A stretch of 34,338 nt of DNA from Kordiimonadaceae bacterium (GTDB lineage: Bacteria > Pseudomonadota > Alphaproteobacteria > Sphingomonadales > Emcibacteraceae), in the NCBI GenBank assembly GCA_018675425.1, contig JABGYD010000057.1:1-34338 (forward strand), in the 5' to 3' direction. Below the pieces are notes generated by a model. That model saw only the letters and a program-made list of their open reading frames with translations, did not search any database and was not told the DNA's origin. Shown in pieces: positions 13,977 to 22,981 of the stretch; positions within the stretch are counted from its first letter, which is position 1, and each line of letters begins with the position of its first letter. The position numbers and the translations under genes were made by a program.

Positions 13977-16799
13977 ATGACCAAAGATTATCGCGATACT
14001 ATCTTTCTACCAAAAACAGATTTTCCTATGAAGGGTAATTTACCTAACCGTGAACCAGACTGGCTCAAACGTTGGAACGATATTGATATCTACGCTAAGA
14101 TTCGAAAAACCTCCGAAGGTCGTGAACGGTATATTCTTCATGATGGTCCTCCCTACGCTAATGGTGATATTCATATTGGCCACGCCATGAATAAGATCCT
14201 TAAGGATATTATTGTTCGTACTCAGCAGATGCTTGGAAAGGACGCGCCCTATGTTCCGGGGTGGGATTGCCATGGTCTACCTATTGAATGGATGATAGAA
14301 AAAAAATACAAAAATTCTGGCAAAAATAAAGATGAGGTTGACCCGGTAGAGTTTCGACAAGAATGTCGAGATTTTGCAAAAAAATGGGTGGATGTTCAGC
14401 GCGACGAATTCAAGCGTCTTGGGATCTTTGGTGATTGGGAAAAGCCTTATCTTACTATGAACTTTTCAAGTGAAGCTCAAATTGTAAGGGAGCTTCTTAA
14501 GTTTCTTATGAATGGGGGCCTCTATCGTGGTTCAAAGTCCATCATGTGGTCGGTTGTTGAAAAAACTGCTTTAGCTGAAGCAGAAGTCGAATATATGGAC
14601 CATACGTCTCATATGATTGATATAGGCTTTAAAGTCGTAAAATCAAATATTGATAAAATTGTTGGTACAAAAATTGTTATTTGGACTACCACACCTTGGA
14701 CTATGCCTGGTAACCGAGGCATTGCATATGGAAAAGAATTTGATTACTCGTTGATTAAAGTCAGCGAAGTAAATGAAAAATCACTTGTAAAAATAGGTGA
14801 AAAACTTGTTATTGCAAAAGCATTGGAAAAAGAGTTTTGTAGCCGAACAGGGATTACGGGTCACAGCGAACTGGCATCCTTTAAAGGTTCAGATATTGAG
14901 GGTACCATATGCCATCATCCTTGGCACGGCCAGGGTTATGATTATGATGTACCAGTTATCGAAGGCTTTCACGTCACTACAGATTCGGGCACTGGCTTTG
15001 TCCATATTGCACCAAGCCATGGCCAGGAAGATTTCGAGGTTGGGCAAAGTTTTGGCCTTGAAACCCCTTATACCGTTGATGAGGGGGGTCTTTATTATGA
15101 TAATATTCCAATGTTTGCTGGTGAACATGTTTATAAAGTTCATGATCATATTTGTGAGGAAATGGTGAAGGTTGGGGCACTTCTTGCTCGAGATAAAATA
15201 GTTCATAGCTATCCTCATAGTTGGCGTTCTAAGGCGCCTCTTATTTTTAGGAATACGCCTCAGTGGTTTATTTCTATGGAAGAAAATAATCTGCGCGATA
15301 AAGCACTTAAGGCTGTTGACAGTGTTCGCTGGATACCAGAAAATTCAAAAAATAGAATGAATTCAATGGTTGCAGACCGACCTGATTGGCTTGTTTCTAG
15401 ACAGCGTGCCTGGGGGGTACCCATAACTGTATTTGTGCATAAAGGTACGAATGATCTTCTTATGGATCCGGCAGTCAATCAAAGAATTGCAACTGCTGTA
15501 GAACAATCTGGTGCTGATGCATGGTACACAGCAGATATACAGGAACTTCTCGGTGATAAATATAATGCTAATGATTATGAGCAAGTTTCGGATATTCTTG
15601 ATGTCTGGTTTGACTCTGGATGTACTCACGCATTTGTAGTTGAAGAGCGTGATGAATTAAGCCGTGGAGATGGAAAACGTAGTGCTGATCTCTATATTGA
15701 AGGAACAGACCAGCATCGTGGATGGTTTCAGTCCTCTCTTCTTGAAAGTTGTGGCACCCGGGGCGATGCTCCTTATGATCAAGTGCTTACACACGGATTT
15801 ACAGTTGATAAAGACGGGCGAAAAATGTCTAAATCTCTTGGCAACGGTATGGATCCACTTAAAATAATGAAACAATATGGTGCAGATATTTTACGTCTGT
15901 GGGTTACCTCGACTGATTATTTTAATGAACACCGTATCGGTGATGAAATTATAAAAAAACAGGCGGAATCTTATCGTAAAATAAGAAACACTATGCGTTT
16001 TATGATTGGTAATTTAACTGAATTTGACGATGCAGAAATACTTCCTTTTGAAGAACTCCCAGAATTAGAGAGGTGGGTTTTACACCGGCTTACTGAGGTT
16101 GATGAAAAAGTACGTAGCGGTTTTGATGATTATAATTATCACAGGGTTTACAATGCTCTTTATAACTTCTGTTCAGTTGATTTATCCGCTTTCTATTTTG
16201 ATATTCGTAAAGATGCCCTTTATTGTGACGGTAAGATGACTAGTCGCCGCCGTGCTGCCCGAACAGTTCTTGACGAAGTATTTAAAATAGTCACAAAATG
16301 GTTTGCACCTATATTAGTCTTTACGGCAGAGGAAATCTGGCAATCACGTTTCCCAAGTGAAGATGATAGTGTTCATTTAAAAACTTTTCATGATATTCCG
16401 GCAGGCTGGTGTGACATCGCTCTAGGTGCTAAATGGGAAAAAATTAGAACTTTACGTAAAGTGGTGACTGGAGCACTTGAGATAGAAAGAGGCGAAAAAC
16501 GGATTGGTTCAAGCCTTCAGGCAAAGGTGTATGTCTATGTTTCTGACCAAAATTATATTGATGCTTTTGATGGCATTGATCTTGCTGAGGTAACCATAAC
16601 CTCTGCAGCTGAAATGATATTGAAAGAGGCACCATCAGATGCGTTTACAATGGATGACAGTCCTGGAATTGCAGTAATAAGCAATCTTTCAAAGGGTGTA
16701 AAATGTGAGCGTTGTTGGCAAGTCCTTGTTGAAGTCGGGACTATTGCGGATCACGACGATATTTGTAAACGCTGTGCTGATGCTGTCGAGGCTCTATAG
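13977..16799 (+). CDS. ileS: Isoleucyl-tRNA synthetase
   Basis: Class I synthetase charging tRNA-Ile, 940 residues. The HIGH motif is in PPYANGDIHIGHAMNK near residue 65, and KMSKS is in GRKMSKSLGNGMDP near 615. The CP1 editing domain is marked by WTTTPWTMPGN and GTGFVHIAPSHGQEDF. The C-terminal zinc-binding motif CERCWQV...CKRCAD (about 908-934) is intact, so this is the bacterial IleS1 type rather than the eukaryote-like mupirocin-resistant type. It is followed three bases later by lspA, which suggests one transcript. Confidence 0.98.
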   Translation: MTKDYRDTIFLPKTDFPMKGNLPNREPDWLKRWNDIDIYAKIRKTSEGRERYILHDGPPYANGDIHIGHAMNKILKDIIVRTQQMLGKDAPYVPGWDCHGLPIEWMIEKKYKNSGKNKDEVDPVEFRQECRDFAKKWVDVQRDEFKRLGIFGDWEKPYLTMNFSSEAQIVRELLKFLMNGGLYRGSKSIMWSVVEKTALAEAEVEYMDHTSHMIDIGFKVVKSNIDKIVGTKIVIWTTTPWTMPGNRGIAYGKEFDYSLIKVSEVNEKSLVKIGEKLVIAKALEKEFCSRTGITGHSELASFKGSDIEGTICHHPWHGQGYDYDVPVIEGFHVTTDSGTGFVHIAPSHGQEDFEVGQSFGLETPYTVDEGGLYYDNIPMFAGEHVYKVHDHICEEMVKVGALLARDKIVHSYPHSWRSKAPLIFRNTPQWFISMEENNLRDKALKAVDSVRWIPENSKNRMNSMVADRPDWLVSRQRAWGVPITVFVHKGTNDLLMDPAVNQRIATAVEQSGADAWYTADIQELLGDKYNANDYEQVSDILDVWFDSGCTHAFVVEERDELSRGDGKRSADLYIEGTDQHRGWFQSSLLESCGTRGDAPYDQVLTHGFTVDKDGRKMSKSLGNGMDPLKIMKQYGADILRLWVTSTDYFNEHRIGDEIIKKQAESYRKIRNTMRFMIGNLTEFDDAEILPFEELPELERWVLHRLTEVDEKVRSGFDDYNYHRVYNALYNFCSVDLSAFYFDIRKDALYCDGKMTSRRRAARTVLDEVFKIVTKWFAPILVFTAEEIWQSRFPSEDDSVHLKTFHDIPAGWCDIALGAKWEKIRTLRKVVTGALEIERGEKRIGSSLQAKVYVYVSDQNYIDAFDGIDLAEVTITSAAEMILKEAPSDAFTMDDSPGIAVISNLSKGVKCERCWQVLVEVGTIADHDDICKRCADAVEAL

Positions 16800-16802
16800 A
16801 CG

Positions 16803-17273
16803 ATGTTTCGCTTGGGCTTCATAATTGCATTGATCGTATTTTCTATTGATCGCTTAAGCAAATGGTGGTTTATAGATATTTTTAAATTACCAGCCAAAGG
16901 TACGGTAGAAATTTTCAATATATTTGATGTCGTAATGGTCTGGAATCGAGGTGTAAGCTTTGGATTTTTATCTGCAAGTGATGATGTTGGTAGGTGGGCG
17001 CTAGTTGGATTAAACCTAATCATTGTTACGGTATTGATTTACTGGTTAAAAAGTGCAAAAAATTATAATTTATCTGGTGCAATAGGGCTTATTATTGGTG
17101 GTGCTTGTGGAAATATATACGATCGGGTAAAGTTTGGTGCGGTTGCTGATTTTTTTCAGTTTCATTGGGAAGATTGGTATTTTGCCGTATTTAACTTTGC
17201 AGATAGTTTTATATTTATTGGTGCTATGTTATTAATATTTAATTCAAATTTCCGTAGTGATTCTAAAAATTAA
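16803..17273 (+). CDS. lspA: Lipoprotein signal peptidase
   Basis: Signal peptidase II, an inner-membrane aspartyl protease that cleaves lipidated prolipoproteins. It has 156 residues and four membrane segments (about 5-22, 63-82, 92-108, 130-148). The catalytic Asp pair is Asp116 (GAVADFFQF) and Asp134 (FNFADSFI), with the same 18-residue spacing as in E. coli. The conserved WNRGVSFGF and GGACGNIYDRV motifs are also present. It would process the two small lipoproteins in this window, including the one encoded 20 bases downstream. Confidence 0.97.
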   Translation: MFRLGFIIALIVFSIDRLSKWWFIDIFKLPAKGTVEIFNIFDVVMVWNRGVSFGFLSASDDVGRWALVGLNLIIVTVLIYWLKSAKNYNLSGAIGLIIGGACGNIYDRVKFGAVADFFQFHWEDWYFAVFNFADSFIFIGAMLLIFNSNFRSDSKN

Positions 17274-17293
17274 ATTAAAGAAGAACAAAACTT

Positions 17294-17521
17294 ATGATTA
17301 TTAAAAATAAAGTGAATTTGACATTAGTATTGGTCGTTTTTCTTACTACCCTTGCGGGATGTTCTGGTAAAAGTGCACCTGATGAATTTTTGGTTCTTAA
17401 AAATGCACCACTTTCATTGCCACCTGAATTTTACTTAACACCAGGGGGGCCAGATGCAGACCTTGATGAAGTGGTTGAGCCACAAGACATTGCTAAGCGT
17501 GCGCTTTTTGGCAGTAATTAA
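17294..17521 (+). CDS. DUF3035 (BamF-like) small lipoprotein
   Basis: 75 residues. A lipoprotein signal peptide has lipobox LAGC with Cys23. The mature part has PDEFLVLKNAPLSLPPEFYL, the pattern of DUF3035 (PF11233), a short alphaproteobacterial lipoprotein family associated in annotation with the BAM outer-membrane assembly complex (BamF). At 75 residues it is shorter than many relatives, which carry longer C-terminal tails. Its position after lspA is common in alphaproteobacteria. BAM membership is inferred from the family. Confidence 0.8.
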   Translation: MIIKNKVNLTLVLVVFLTTLAGCSGKSAPDEFLVLKNAPLSLPPEFYLTPGGPDADLDEVVEPQDIAKRALFGSN

Positions 17522-17590
17522 TGCTGGCTAGCCTTAATGTCATAATCATCAATATAACGTTAACCTAACCGGAAAAACGGAGAAGAAAAT

Positions 17591-19435
17591 TTGGGCATCC
17601 GCCTTCTTTCAGAAAATACTATAAATCAAATCGCTGCTGGGGAGGTTATCGAAAGACCTGCAAGTGCTGTAAAGGAACTAGTAGAAAATGCTATTGATGC
17701 AGGTGCAAAAAATATTAACGTTATCATGGTTGAGGGCGGTAAAAAGTTAATTAGTGTTTCTGACGACGGTCAAGGGATGACAGCAGAAGAATTAAACCTT
17801 GCAGTTGAACGTCACGCTACTTCAAAATTAAAGGAAAATGACCTTTCCAATATTGTTACTATGGGTTTTCGTGGTGAAGCTCTTCCTTCGATTGCATCTG
17901 TGAGTCGGTTTAAATTTAAAAGTCGGGCCAAAGGTAGCAAGGATGCCTGGGAAATAAATATTTCTGATGGCAAGAAATCCGTTGTTTCACCAACAGCTCT
18001 TGACTGTGGTTCTTTTGTAGAAGTAAGAGACCTTTTTTATTCAACTCCAGCCCGACTTAAATTTTTAAAAACTGACCGTACAGAGTTTTCACAAACCCGT
18101 GATGTAATTAAACGTCTGAGCATGGCAAACCCTGACATTGCTTTTTCACTTTATGATAATGACAGAAAGGCTTTTCAAGTCTCTACGGCGCAGGGTGAAT
18201 TACTAAATGTTAGACTTCGTAGGCTTGGTTCTATTTTAGGAACGGAGTTTACTGATAATGCACTTGCAATCGATGCCGAGCGGGAAAATATGAAATTAAC
18301 TGGTTACGCAGGTTTACCTACTTTCAACCGTGGTAATGCTCAACATCAATACTTGTTTGTAAATGGTAGGCCAGTAAAAGATAAATTGTTGACTGGTGCC
18401 GTTCGGGGTGCATACATGGATTTTCTTGCGCGCAACCGTCATCCGGTGCTTGCACTTTTTCTTGAAGTACCTACAGATATGGTTGATGTAAATGTGCATC
18501 CTGCAAAAGCAGAAGTACGATTTCGTGATAGTGGTGTTGTGAGAGGACTGATTGTTGGTGCTTTACGACACGCATTAGCGGATGCAGGACACAGAGCCTC
18601 AACAAGTGTTTCCAATGCTGCTCTTGGTGCATTTAACACTCAAAACTTTACTCCAACTATGCCTTTTCATTCAAGTGCACAGAAAAACTTTGAAATATCA
18701 TCATTTCATTCGTCTAGTGATTTGTCAGGTGTAACACAGAATTATTATTCGCCTATAGGGCATAGCTCTGGGTCATTCTCCCAACCAATGGGTAGAAACG
18801 AAGCATTAGAAGTAGGTTCCAGTGATCGTGGTGTAGCTAATGAGGATTTATCAAAATTTCCTCTTGGTGCAGCGCGAGGTCAGCTTCATGAAACATACAT
18901 AATTTCTCAAACAAAGAATGGTATAATTATTGTTGACCAACATGCCGCGCACGAAAGACTTGTATATGAGCGTATGAAAGGTCATATGGCTCAAGGTAAA
19001 GTTCCGAGACAGGTGTTGCTACTTCCTGAAGTGGTTGAGATTGAACAACTAGCGGTTGATAGACTATTGGCTCGTCAATGTGAGCTCGAAAACCTTGGTC
19101 TTGTTTTTGAGGGGTTTGGAGAAGGAGCTGTTGTTGTAAGAGAAGTGCCCGCGCTGCTTGGGGATACTGATATTAAAGGATTAATTCGTGATCTTGCCGA
19201 TGAAATAGCAGAGCTCGACCAAGCACTATCCCTTAGAGAAAAGCTTGAGGAGGTCTGCAGTTCTATGGCCTGTCATGGAAGTGTTCGGGCTGGACGGCGT
19301 ATGGCAACTGCAGAGATGAACGCCCTTCTTCGCGAAATGGAAGTCACTCCTTATTCAGGACAGTGTAATCACGGGCGTCCTACATATGTAGAGTTAAAGC
19401 TCAGTGATATTGAGCGCCTTTTTGGTCGTCGCTAA
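17591..19435 (+). CDS. mutL: MutL mismatch-repair protein, endonuclease type
   Basis: 614 residues. The N-terminal GHKL ATPase has [11 protein letters not shown] (catalytic Glu/Asn), DDGQGM and [16 protein letters not shown], then the transducer domain ([23 protein letters not shown]). A variable Ser-rich linker covers about 340-415. The C-terminal domain has [12 protein letters not shown] near residue 449, the DQHA-x2-E-x4-E endonuclease motif, plus ACHGSVRAG and CNHGRPT. It should therefore nick DNA itself, as expected where MutH is absent. The start is TTG at 17591 with GGAG eight bases upstream; the N-terminus then aligns perfectly with the family. The 3' end overlaps convergent rsmD by 35 bases. 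Confidence 0.97.
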   Translation: MGIRLLSENTINQIAAGEVIERPASAVKELVENAIDAGAKNINVIMVEGGKKLISVSDDGQGMTAEELNLAVERHATSKLKENDLSNIVTMGFRGEALPSIASVSRFKFKSRAKGSKDAWEINISDGKKSVVSPTALDCGSFVEVRDLFYSTPARLKFLKTDRTEFSQTRDVIKRLSMANPDIAFSLYDNDRKAFQVSTAQGELLNVRLRRLGSILGTEFTDNALAIDAERENMKLTGYAGLPTFNRGNAQHQYLFVNGRPVKDKLLTGAVRGAYMDFLARNRHPVLALFLEVPTDMVDVNVHPAKAEVRFRDSGVVRGLIVGALRHALADAGHRASTSVSNAALGAFNTQNFTPTMPFHSSAQKNFEISSFHSSSDLSGVTQNYYSPIGHSSGSFSQPMGRNEALEVGSSDRGVANEDLSKFPLGAARGQLHETYIISQTKNGIIIVDQHAAHERLVYERMKGHMAQGKVPRQVLLLPEVVEIEQLAVDRLLARQCELENLGLVFEGFGEGAVVVREVPALLGDTDIKGLIRDLADEIAELDQALSLREKLEEVCSSMACHGSVRAGRRMATAEMNALLREMEVTPYSGQCNHGRPTYVELKLSDIERLFGRR

Positions 19436-19982
19436 TACACTTCTTTAAAATTGAAAACCTTGCTTCGCCTATTTTATTAGTTTTAATTTCTTTGAAGAAT
19501 GATGTAAAATTAATTTTTTCCCCAGCTGAGTACTCTGTTATGATTAATCCTTCATCACAAAGTAAATTCTGCTCATGAATATTTAAAAGCGCTGGTGTGA
19601 TTAAATCTTTATAATAAGGTGGATCAATAAAAATTAGGTTAAAAAAACCTTGGGCCTTCGTCATGTTTAAAGCATTCTTAATTAAGTAAATAGTATTTAC
19701 CGGATTATTAATAAGGGCGGTATTCTTCCTTATTAATTTCATAGATGTTGAACTTTTATCAACAAAAGTAACCTGACTGGCCTCGCGCGAAAGTGCTTCA
19801 ATACCGAAAGCCCCCGATCCTGAAAATAAATCAAGAACTCTTGAGCCTCTTATACCTGGTCCATTACCATGTTGGATAATATTGAAAATCGTTTCGCGCA
19901 TGCGGTCTGTAGTAGGTCTGATCCTATCATTATCTGGAGCAATTAACTTCTTACTCCTATATTTTCCACCTATTATTCTCAT
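19401..19982 (-). CDS. rsmD: RsmD, 16S rRNA m2G966 methyltransferase
   Basis: SAM-dependent guanine-N2 methyltransferase for 16S rRNA, 193 residues. The N-terminal [12 protein letters not shown] and [14 protein letters not shown] are family signatures. [18 protein letters not shown] is SAM motif I near residue 49, and [11 protein letters not shown] is the catalytic DPPY near 118. It starts inside the rluB stop (ATGA overlap 19979-19982), so it is translationally coupled to rluB. Its last 35 bases overlap the end of mutL on the other strand, and the C-terminal dozen residues look non-conserved. Confidence 0.95.
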   Translation of the reverse strand: MRIIGGKYRSKKLIAPDNDRIRPTTDRMRETIFNIIQHGNGPGIRGSRVLDLFSGSGAFGIEALSREASQVTFVDKSSTSMKLIRKNTALINNPVNTIYLIKNALNMTKAQGFFNLIFIDPPYYKDLITPALLNIHEQNLLCDEGLIITEYSAGEKINFTSFFKEIKTNKIGEARFSILKKCISDDQKGAQYH

Positions 19983-20890
19983 TTTAACCTAGATCGAAAT
20001 TTTCTTGCGTTTGTATTTTTATCTTTTGTTAGGGAATGATGTTTATTTTTAGGTTTTGCATTTTTCTTGGGTTTTGTTTTCGCCCAACCGGTACCCTTAG
20101 ACTTTGACTTTTCAGGTGTTACATATTCATTTACTTCTGTACTAAGCGTTTGAAAATAGCCATCGCAATTTTGTTTAAGTAGACTTACTGCTACTTCCTC
20201 TACACTACCGCGTTGAAGAGTTTTAAGCTCAAACGGTCCGTATGAAGTTCTGAGTAGACGGGTCACTGTAAGGCCTGCATATTCAAGCAGTTTACGAACC
20301 TCACGATTTTTACCCTCTTTGATACGGATTGTAAGCCACTGATTGACACCTTCCTTACGCTCATCTAACTCAACTTCAACACTACGGTAATTTGTGCCAT
20401 CGATTGTGACACCTTTAGTTATTTCTTCGAGCCGTTTGTGATGGAAGCGACCATTGACGCGCACCCGGTATGACCTAATCCAGCCAGTTGATGGAAGTTC
20501 AAGCCATCTGGCTAATCCTCCATCATTAGTAAGTAGCAATAGACCTTCGGTATTGAGATCAAGCCTTCCTATGGATATAACTCGGGGCATATTATCTGGT
20601 AATGCTTCGAATATTGTTGGTCTGCCACCTGGGTCATAATATGTAGTTAATCGTCCTGTTGGTTTGTGATAAATCCATAAACGTGCCGCTTCGGGCGCGT
20701 TTACTTTTTGATCGTCTACGGTAATTCCTTGAACTGATTTAATCAGTGTCGCTGGACTTTGGACAGTTTTACCATCGATTTTAACCATGCCAGCGTCAAT
20801 CATACGTTCTACTGCACGGCGCGATCCCACACCAGATCTTGCAAGAACTTTAGCGATACGCTCGCCGTTATTTTTATTTAATTCACTCAT
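19979..20890 (-). CDS. rluB: RluB-type 23S rRNA pseudouridine synthase
   Basis: 303 residues from the ATG at 20888-20890. The frame remains open upstream to 21007, but that part would run into the divergent tadA gene and lacks family similarity. The N-terminal S4 RNA-binding domain is RIAKVLARSGVGSRRAVERM. The RsuA/RluB-type catalytic domain has GRLDLNTEGLLLLTND, with the catalytic Asp. The C-terminal tail of about 45 residues is very Lys-rich (KPKKNAKPKNK), common in alphaproteobacterial members and probably RNA-binding. It is expected to modify the 23S rRNA region around U2605. It is co-transcribed with rsmD. Confidence 0.92.
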   Translation of the reverse strand: MSELNKNNGERIAKVLARSGVGSRRAVERMIDAGMVKIDGKTVQSPATLIKSVQGITVDDQKVNAPEAARLWIYHKPTGRLTTYYDPGGRPTIFEALPDNMPRVISIGRLDLNTEGLLLLTNDGGLARWLELPSTGWIRSYRVRVNGRFHHKRLEEITKGVTIDGTNYRSVEVELDERKEGVNQWLTIRIKEGKNREVRKLLEYAGLTVTRLLRTSYGPFELKTLQRGSVEEVAVSLLKQNCDGYFQTLSTEVNEYVTPEKSKSKGTGWAKTKPKKNAKPKNKHHSLTKDKNTNARKFRSRLK

Positions 20891-20969
20891 AATGACCACA
20901 ACATAGGGTAAGCGGTAAAAATTGCAATCTTTGCTTGACCTTTTTCGTCTTCTTCCGCAAGCTACGATA

Positions 20970-21428
20970 ATGTCTTCATTTGATAATACGTATATGAATC
21001 TTGCCATTGCGGAAGCTATAAAAGCATCCAGGAGGAATGAAGTTCCAGTTGGAGCAGTTATTGTTCTTCGCTCAAAAAACGAAATAATTTCTACTGCTTC
21101 AAATAGAGTGATTGAGTTAAAGGACCCTACAGCTCATGCCGAAATTCTTGCAATAAGAAAGGCCTGTCAAGTTATGGATAGTGAGAGGCTGTTTGATTGT
21201 GATCTATATGTCACTCTGGAGCCCTGTCCGATGTGTGCTCAAGCTATTTCATTTTCTCGTATTAAGCGACTATTTTTTGGGGCTGCAGATCAAAAGGGTG
21301 GTGGGGTGGAGAACGGAGCAATTGTATTTAATGCAAAAAGCTGTCACCATAAGCCTGAAATTTATGGTGATATTATGGCAGCAAATTCGGAAAAATTGTT
21401 ACGAAAATTTTTTAAGGATCGAAGATAA
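20970..21428 (+). CDS. tadA: TadA, tRNA adenosine(34) deaminase
   Basis: Converts A34 to inosine in tRNA-Arg(ACG). It has 152 residues from the ATG at 20970. The zinc-deaminase motifs are intact: TAHAEILAIRKA (HAE, with the proton-shuttling Glu) and TLEPCPMCAQAI (PCxxC), followed by FGAADQKGGGVENG. The ribosome site is poor. A longer frame from a TTG at 20922 adds non-family residues, and an ATG at 20994 would trim the N-terminal helix, so 20970 is the best compromise. It is divergent from rluB across 79 bases, and mscS starts at the very next base after its stop. Confidence 0.94.
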   Translation: MSSFDNTYMNLAIAEAIKASRRNEVPVGAVIVLRSKNEIISTASNRVIELKDPTAHAEILAIRKACQVMDSERLFDCDLYVTLEPCPMCAQAISFSRIKRLFFGAADQKGGGVENGAIVFNAKSCHHKPEIYGDIMAANSEKLLRKFFKDRR

Positions 21429-22742
21429 ATGAATGGCAGTGAATTTATATCAAAAGCAGAGTTGATTATTCTCCTAGAACAATATTACATTTTGATATTA
21501 AACTGGCTTAATACAAATTTGTTTACCCTAGAAAGTTTTATTCAACTTGTTGTTATTTTTGTATTATTTTTAATTAGCTACGGTGTCGCTCAAAAGTTTT
21601 CTCCCTTTGTGCACAAAGTACTTACGGGAAAAATAATTTATAGAAAATCTGAAAGATTTTTAAAAGCTATGTATTTACCAGTAATGTGGTGGGCATTGGT
21701 ATTTATTGCATGGATAGTTGCCGACAGCCTGAGTACGCCGATCATTCTATTCAGAATGGCCAGCACGCTAATTTCAGTTTGGATAGCTATTCGGTTAGTA
21801 ACCTTGATGATTGAAAGTGATACTATCTCGAGATTTATTCGAGTTGTCGTTTGGAGCATGGCGATCCTCAATATTCTTGGCTTACTTGAGCCTTTTGTGA
21901 CCTTTTTATCCTTCATGACCTTTAATTTTGGTACCACAAATATTAGTGCTCTAACAATTATAACTGGCATCACCAGTATGATTGTATTGATTTGGGCTGC
22001 ATTATTAGTATCAAGTATTATTGAAACAAAACTTCGGGAATCACCGACTGTCACTCCGTCCGCTAGAGTGCTGCTAAGCAAATTATCACGCATAGTTCTT
22101 GTAGTACTCTCCTTCCTATTTGCTATATCAACCATGGGAATTGATTTAACAGCTTTAGCAGTTTTTGGTGGTGCAATTGGTGTTGGTCTTGGGTTTGGTC
22201 TTCAGAAGGTAGTATCAAACTTTATCAGTGGTGTTATTTTGCTTTTAGATAAGTCAATAAAACCCGGTGACGTTATTGAAATTTCAGGTACGTATGGCCG
22301 GATTAATAAGTTAGCGGCGCGCTATACGTCAGTAATTTCTCGTGATGGCCGTGAACATTTGGTGCCAAATGAAGATATAATTACTCAACCTGTAATAAAT
22401 TGGACATTTTCTGATAAGAAAGTTCGACGGCACTTACCAGTAAACGTATCATATGATAGTGACTTAGAAAAAGCTATGGGATTGATGCTAGAAGCAGCAA
22501 TAGAATCACCTCGGGTTATTAAGGATCCAAAGTCGCGTGTTCTTATCAAAGGCTTTGGCGATAATGGTATCGACCTCGAGCTAAGAATATGGATTAGGGA
22601 TAGTGAAAACGGAGTTTCTAACATTACTAGCGAAATTTATTTAGCCATATGGAAAAAGTTTAATGCTGGAGAAATAGACTTTCCTTATCCTCAACGCGAT
22701 ATTCATATTGTTTCTAATAAAACACACCTTGATGAAATCTAG
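21429..22742 (+). CDS. MscS-family mechanosensitive channel
   Basis: 437 residues. An N-terminal multi-helix membrane region has hydrophobic blocks at about 35-60, 75-95, 105-125, 140-165 and 175-200. The pore helix and upper vestibule follow: TALAVFGGAIGVGLGFGLQK, VVSNFISGVILLLDKSIKPG and DVIEISGTYG. A beta domain with VPNEDIITQPVINW follows, then an alpha/beta end. The Gly/Ala-rich pore helix is characteristic of MscS. It is larger than E. coli MscS (286), closer to the YbdG/YnaI-type size class. It probably acts as an osmotic safety valve. Its start abuts the tadA stop with no spacer, and its stop lies two bases from the convergent small gene. Confidence 0.93.
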   Translation: MNGSEFISKAELIILLEQYYILILNWLNTNLFTLESFIQLVVIFVLFLISYGVAQKFSPFVHKVLTGKIIYRKSERFLKAMYLPVMWWALVFIAWIVADSLSTPIILFRMASTLISVWIAIRLVTLMIESDTISRFIRVVVWSMAILNILGLLEPFVTFLSFMTFNFGTTNISALTIITGITSMIVLIWAALLVSSIIETKLRESPTVTPSARVLLSKLSRIVLVVLSFLFAISTMGIDLTALAVFGGAIGVGLGFGLQKVVSNFISGVILLLDKSIKPGDVIEISGTYGRINKLAARYTSVISRDGREHLVPNEDIITQPVINWTFSDKKVRRHLPVNVSYDSDLEKAMGLMLEAAIESPRVIKDPKSRVLIKGFGDNGIDLELRIWIRDSENGVSNITSEIYLAIWKKFNAGEIDFPYPQRDIHIVSNKTHLDEI

Positions 22743-22744
22743 GT

Positions 22745-22966
22745 TTACTTCTTTTCTTTTAGGACGTCCTTCAGAAATGTAATGAAGTTTGTAAAACCGT
22801 GTTCAACTTCTTCCATATGATCCTCTAGGTGATCAATTTCTGAATGTTGATTATCTATCTTTCTGTTATCAAGCTCTTCTTGCAGCTCGCTCAATGTAAT
22901 TTTAGTATGTTTGATTAGCTTTTTTAATTTTTTAGTAGTTAAGGATTCATATTCTTCGTGGGTCAT
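22745..22966 (-). CDS. Small charged coiled-coil protein paired with NptA
   Basis: 73 residues, not recognised. It is almost all charged and helical, with heptad-like spacing (LKKLIKHTKITLSELQEEL, then IDHLEDHMEEVEHGFTNFI) and no Cys, signal or membrane segment. AGGAA lies about seven bases before the ATG (22964-22966). It begins 15 bases after the Na/Pi transporter stop on the same strand, so the two are probably one transcript. Many Na/Pi cotransporters of this family carry a C-terminal PhoU-like helical domain, and the one here does not. A regulatory partner role is a hypothesis only. Confidence 0.7.
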   Translation of the reverse strand: MTHEEYESLTTKKLKKLIKHTKITLSELQEELDNRKIDNQHSEIDHLEDHMEEVEHGFTNFITFLKDVLKEKK

Positions 22967-22981
22967 AATATATTTCCTTAC

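Noticed and set aside
20891-21007. N-terminal extension of rluB overlapping tadA
   Set aside because: The added residues precede the S4 domain, lack family similarity and would overlap the divergent tadA; the ATG at 20890 gives a normal RluB.
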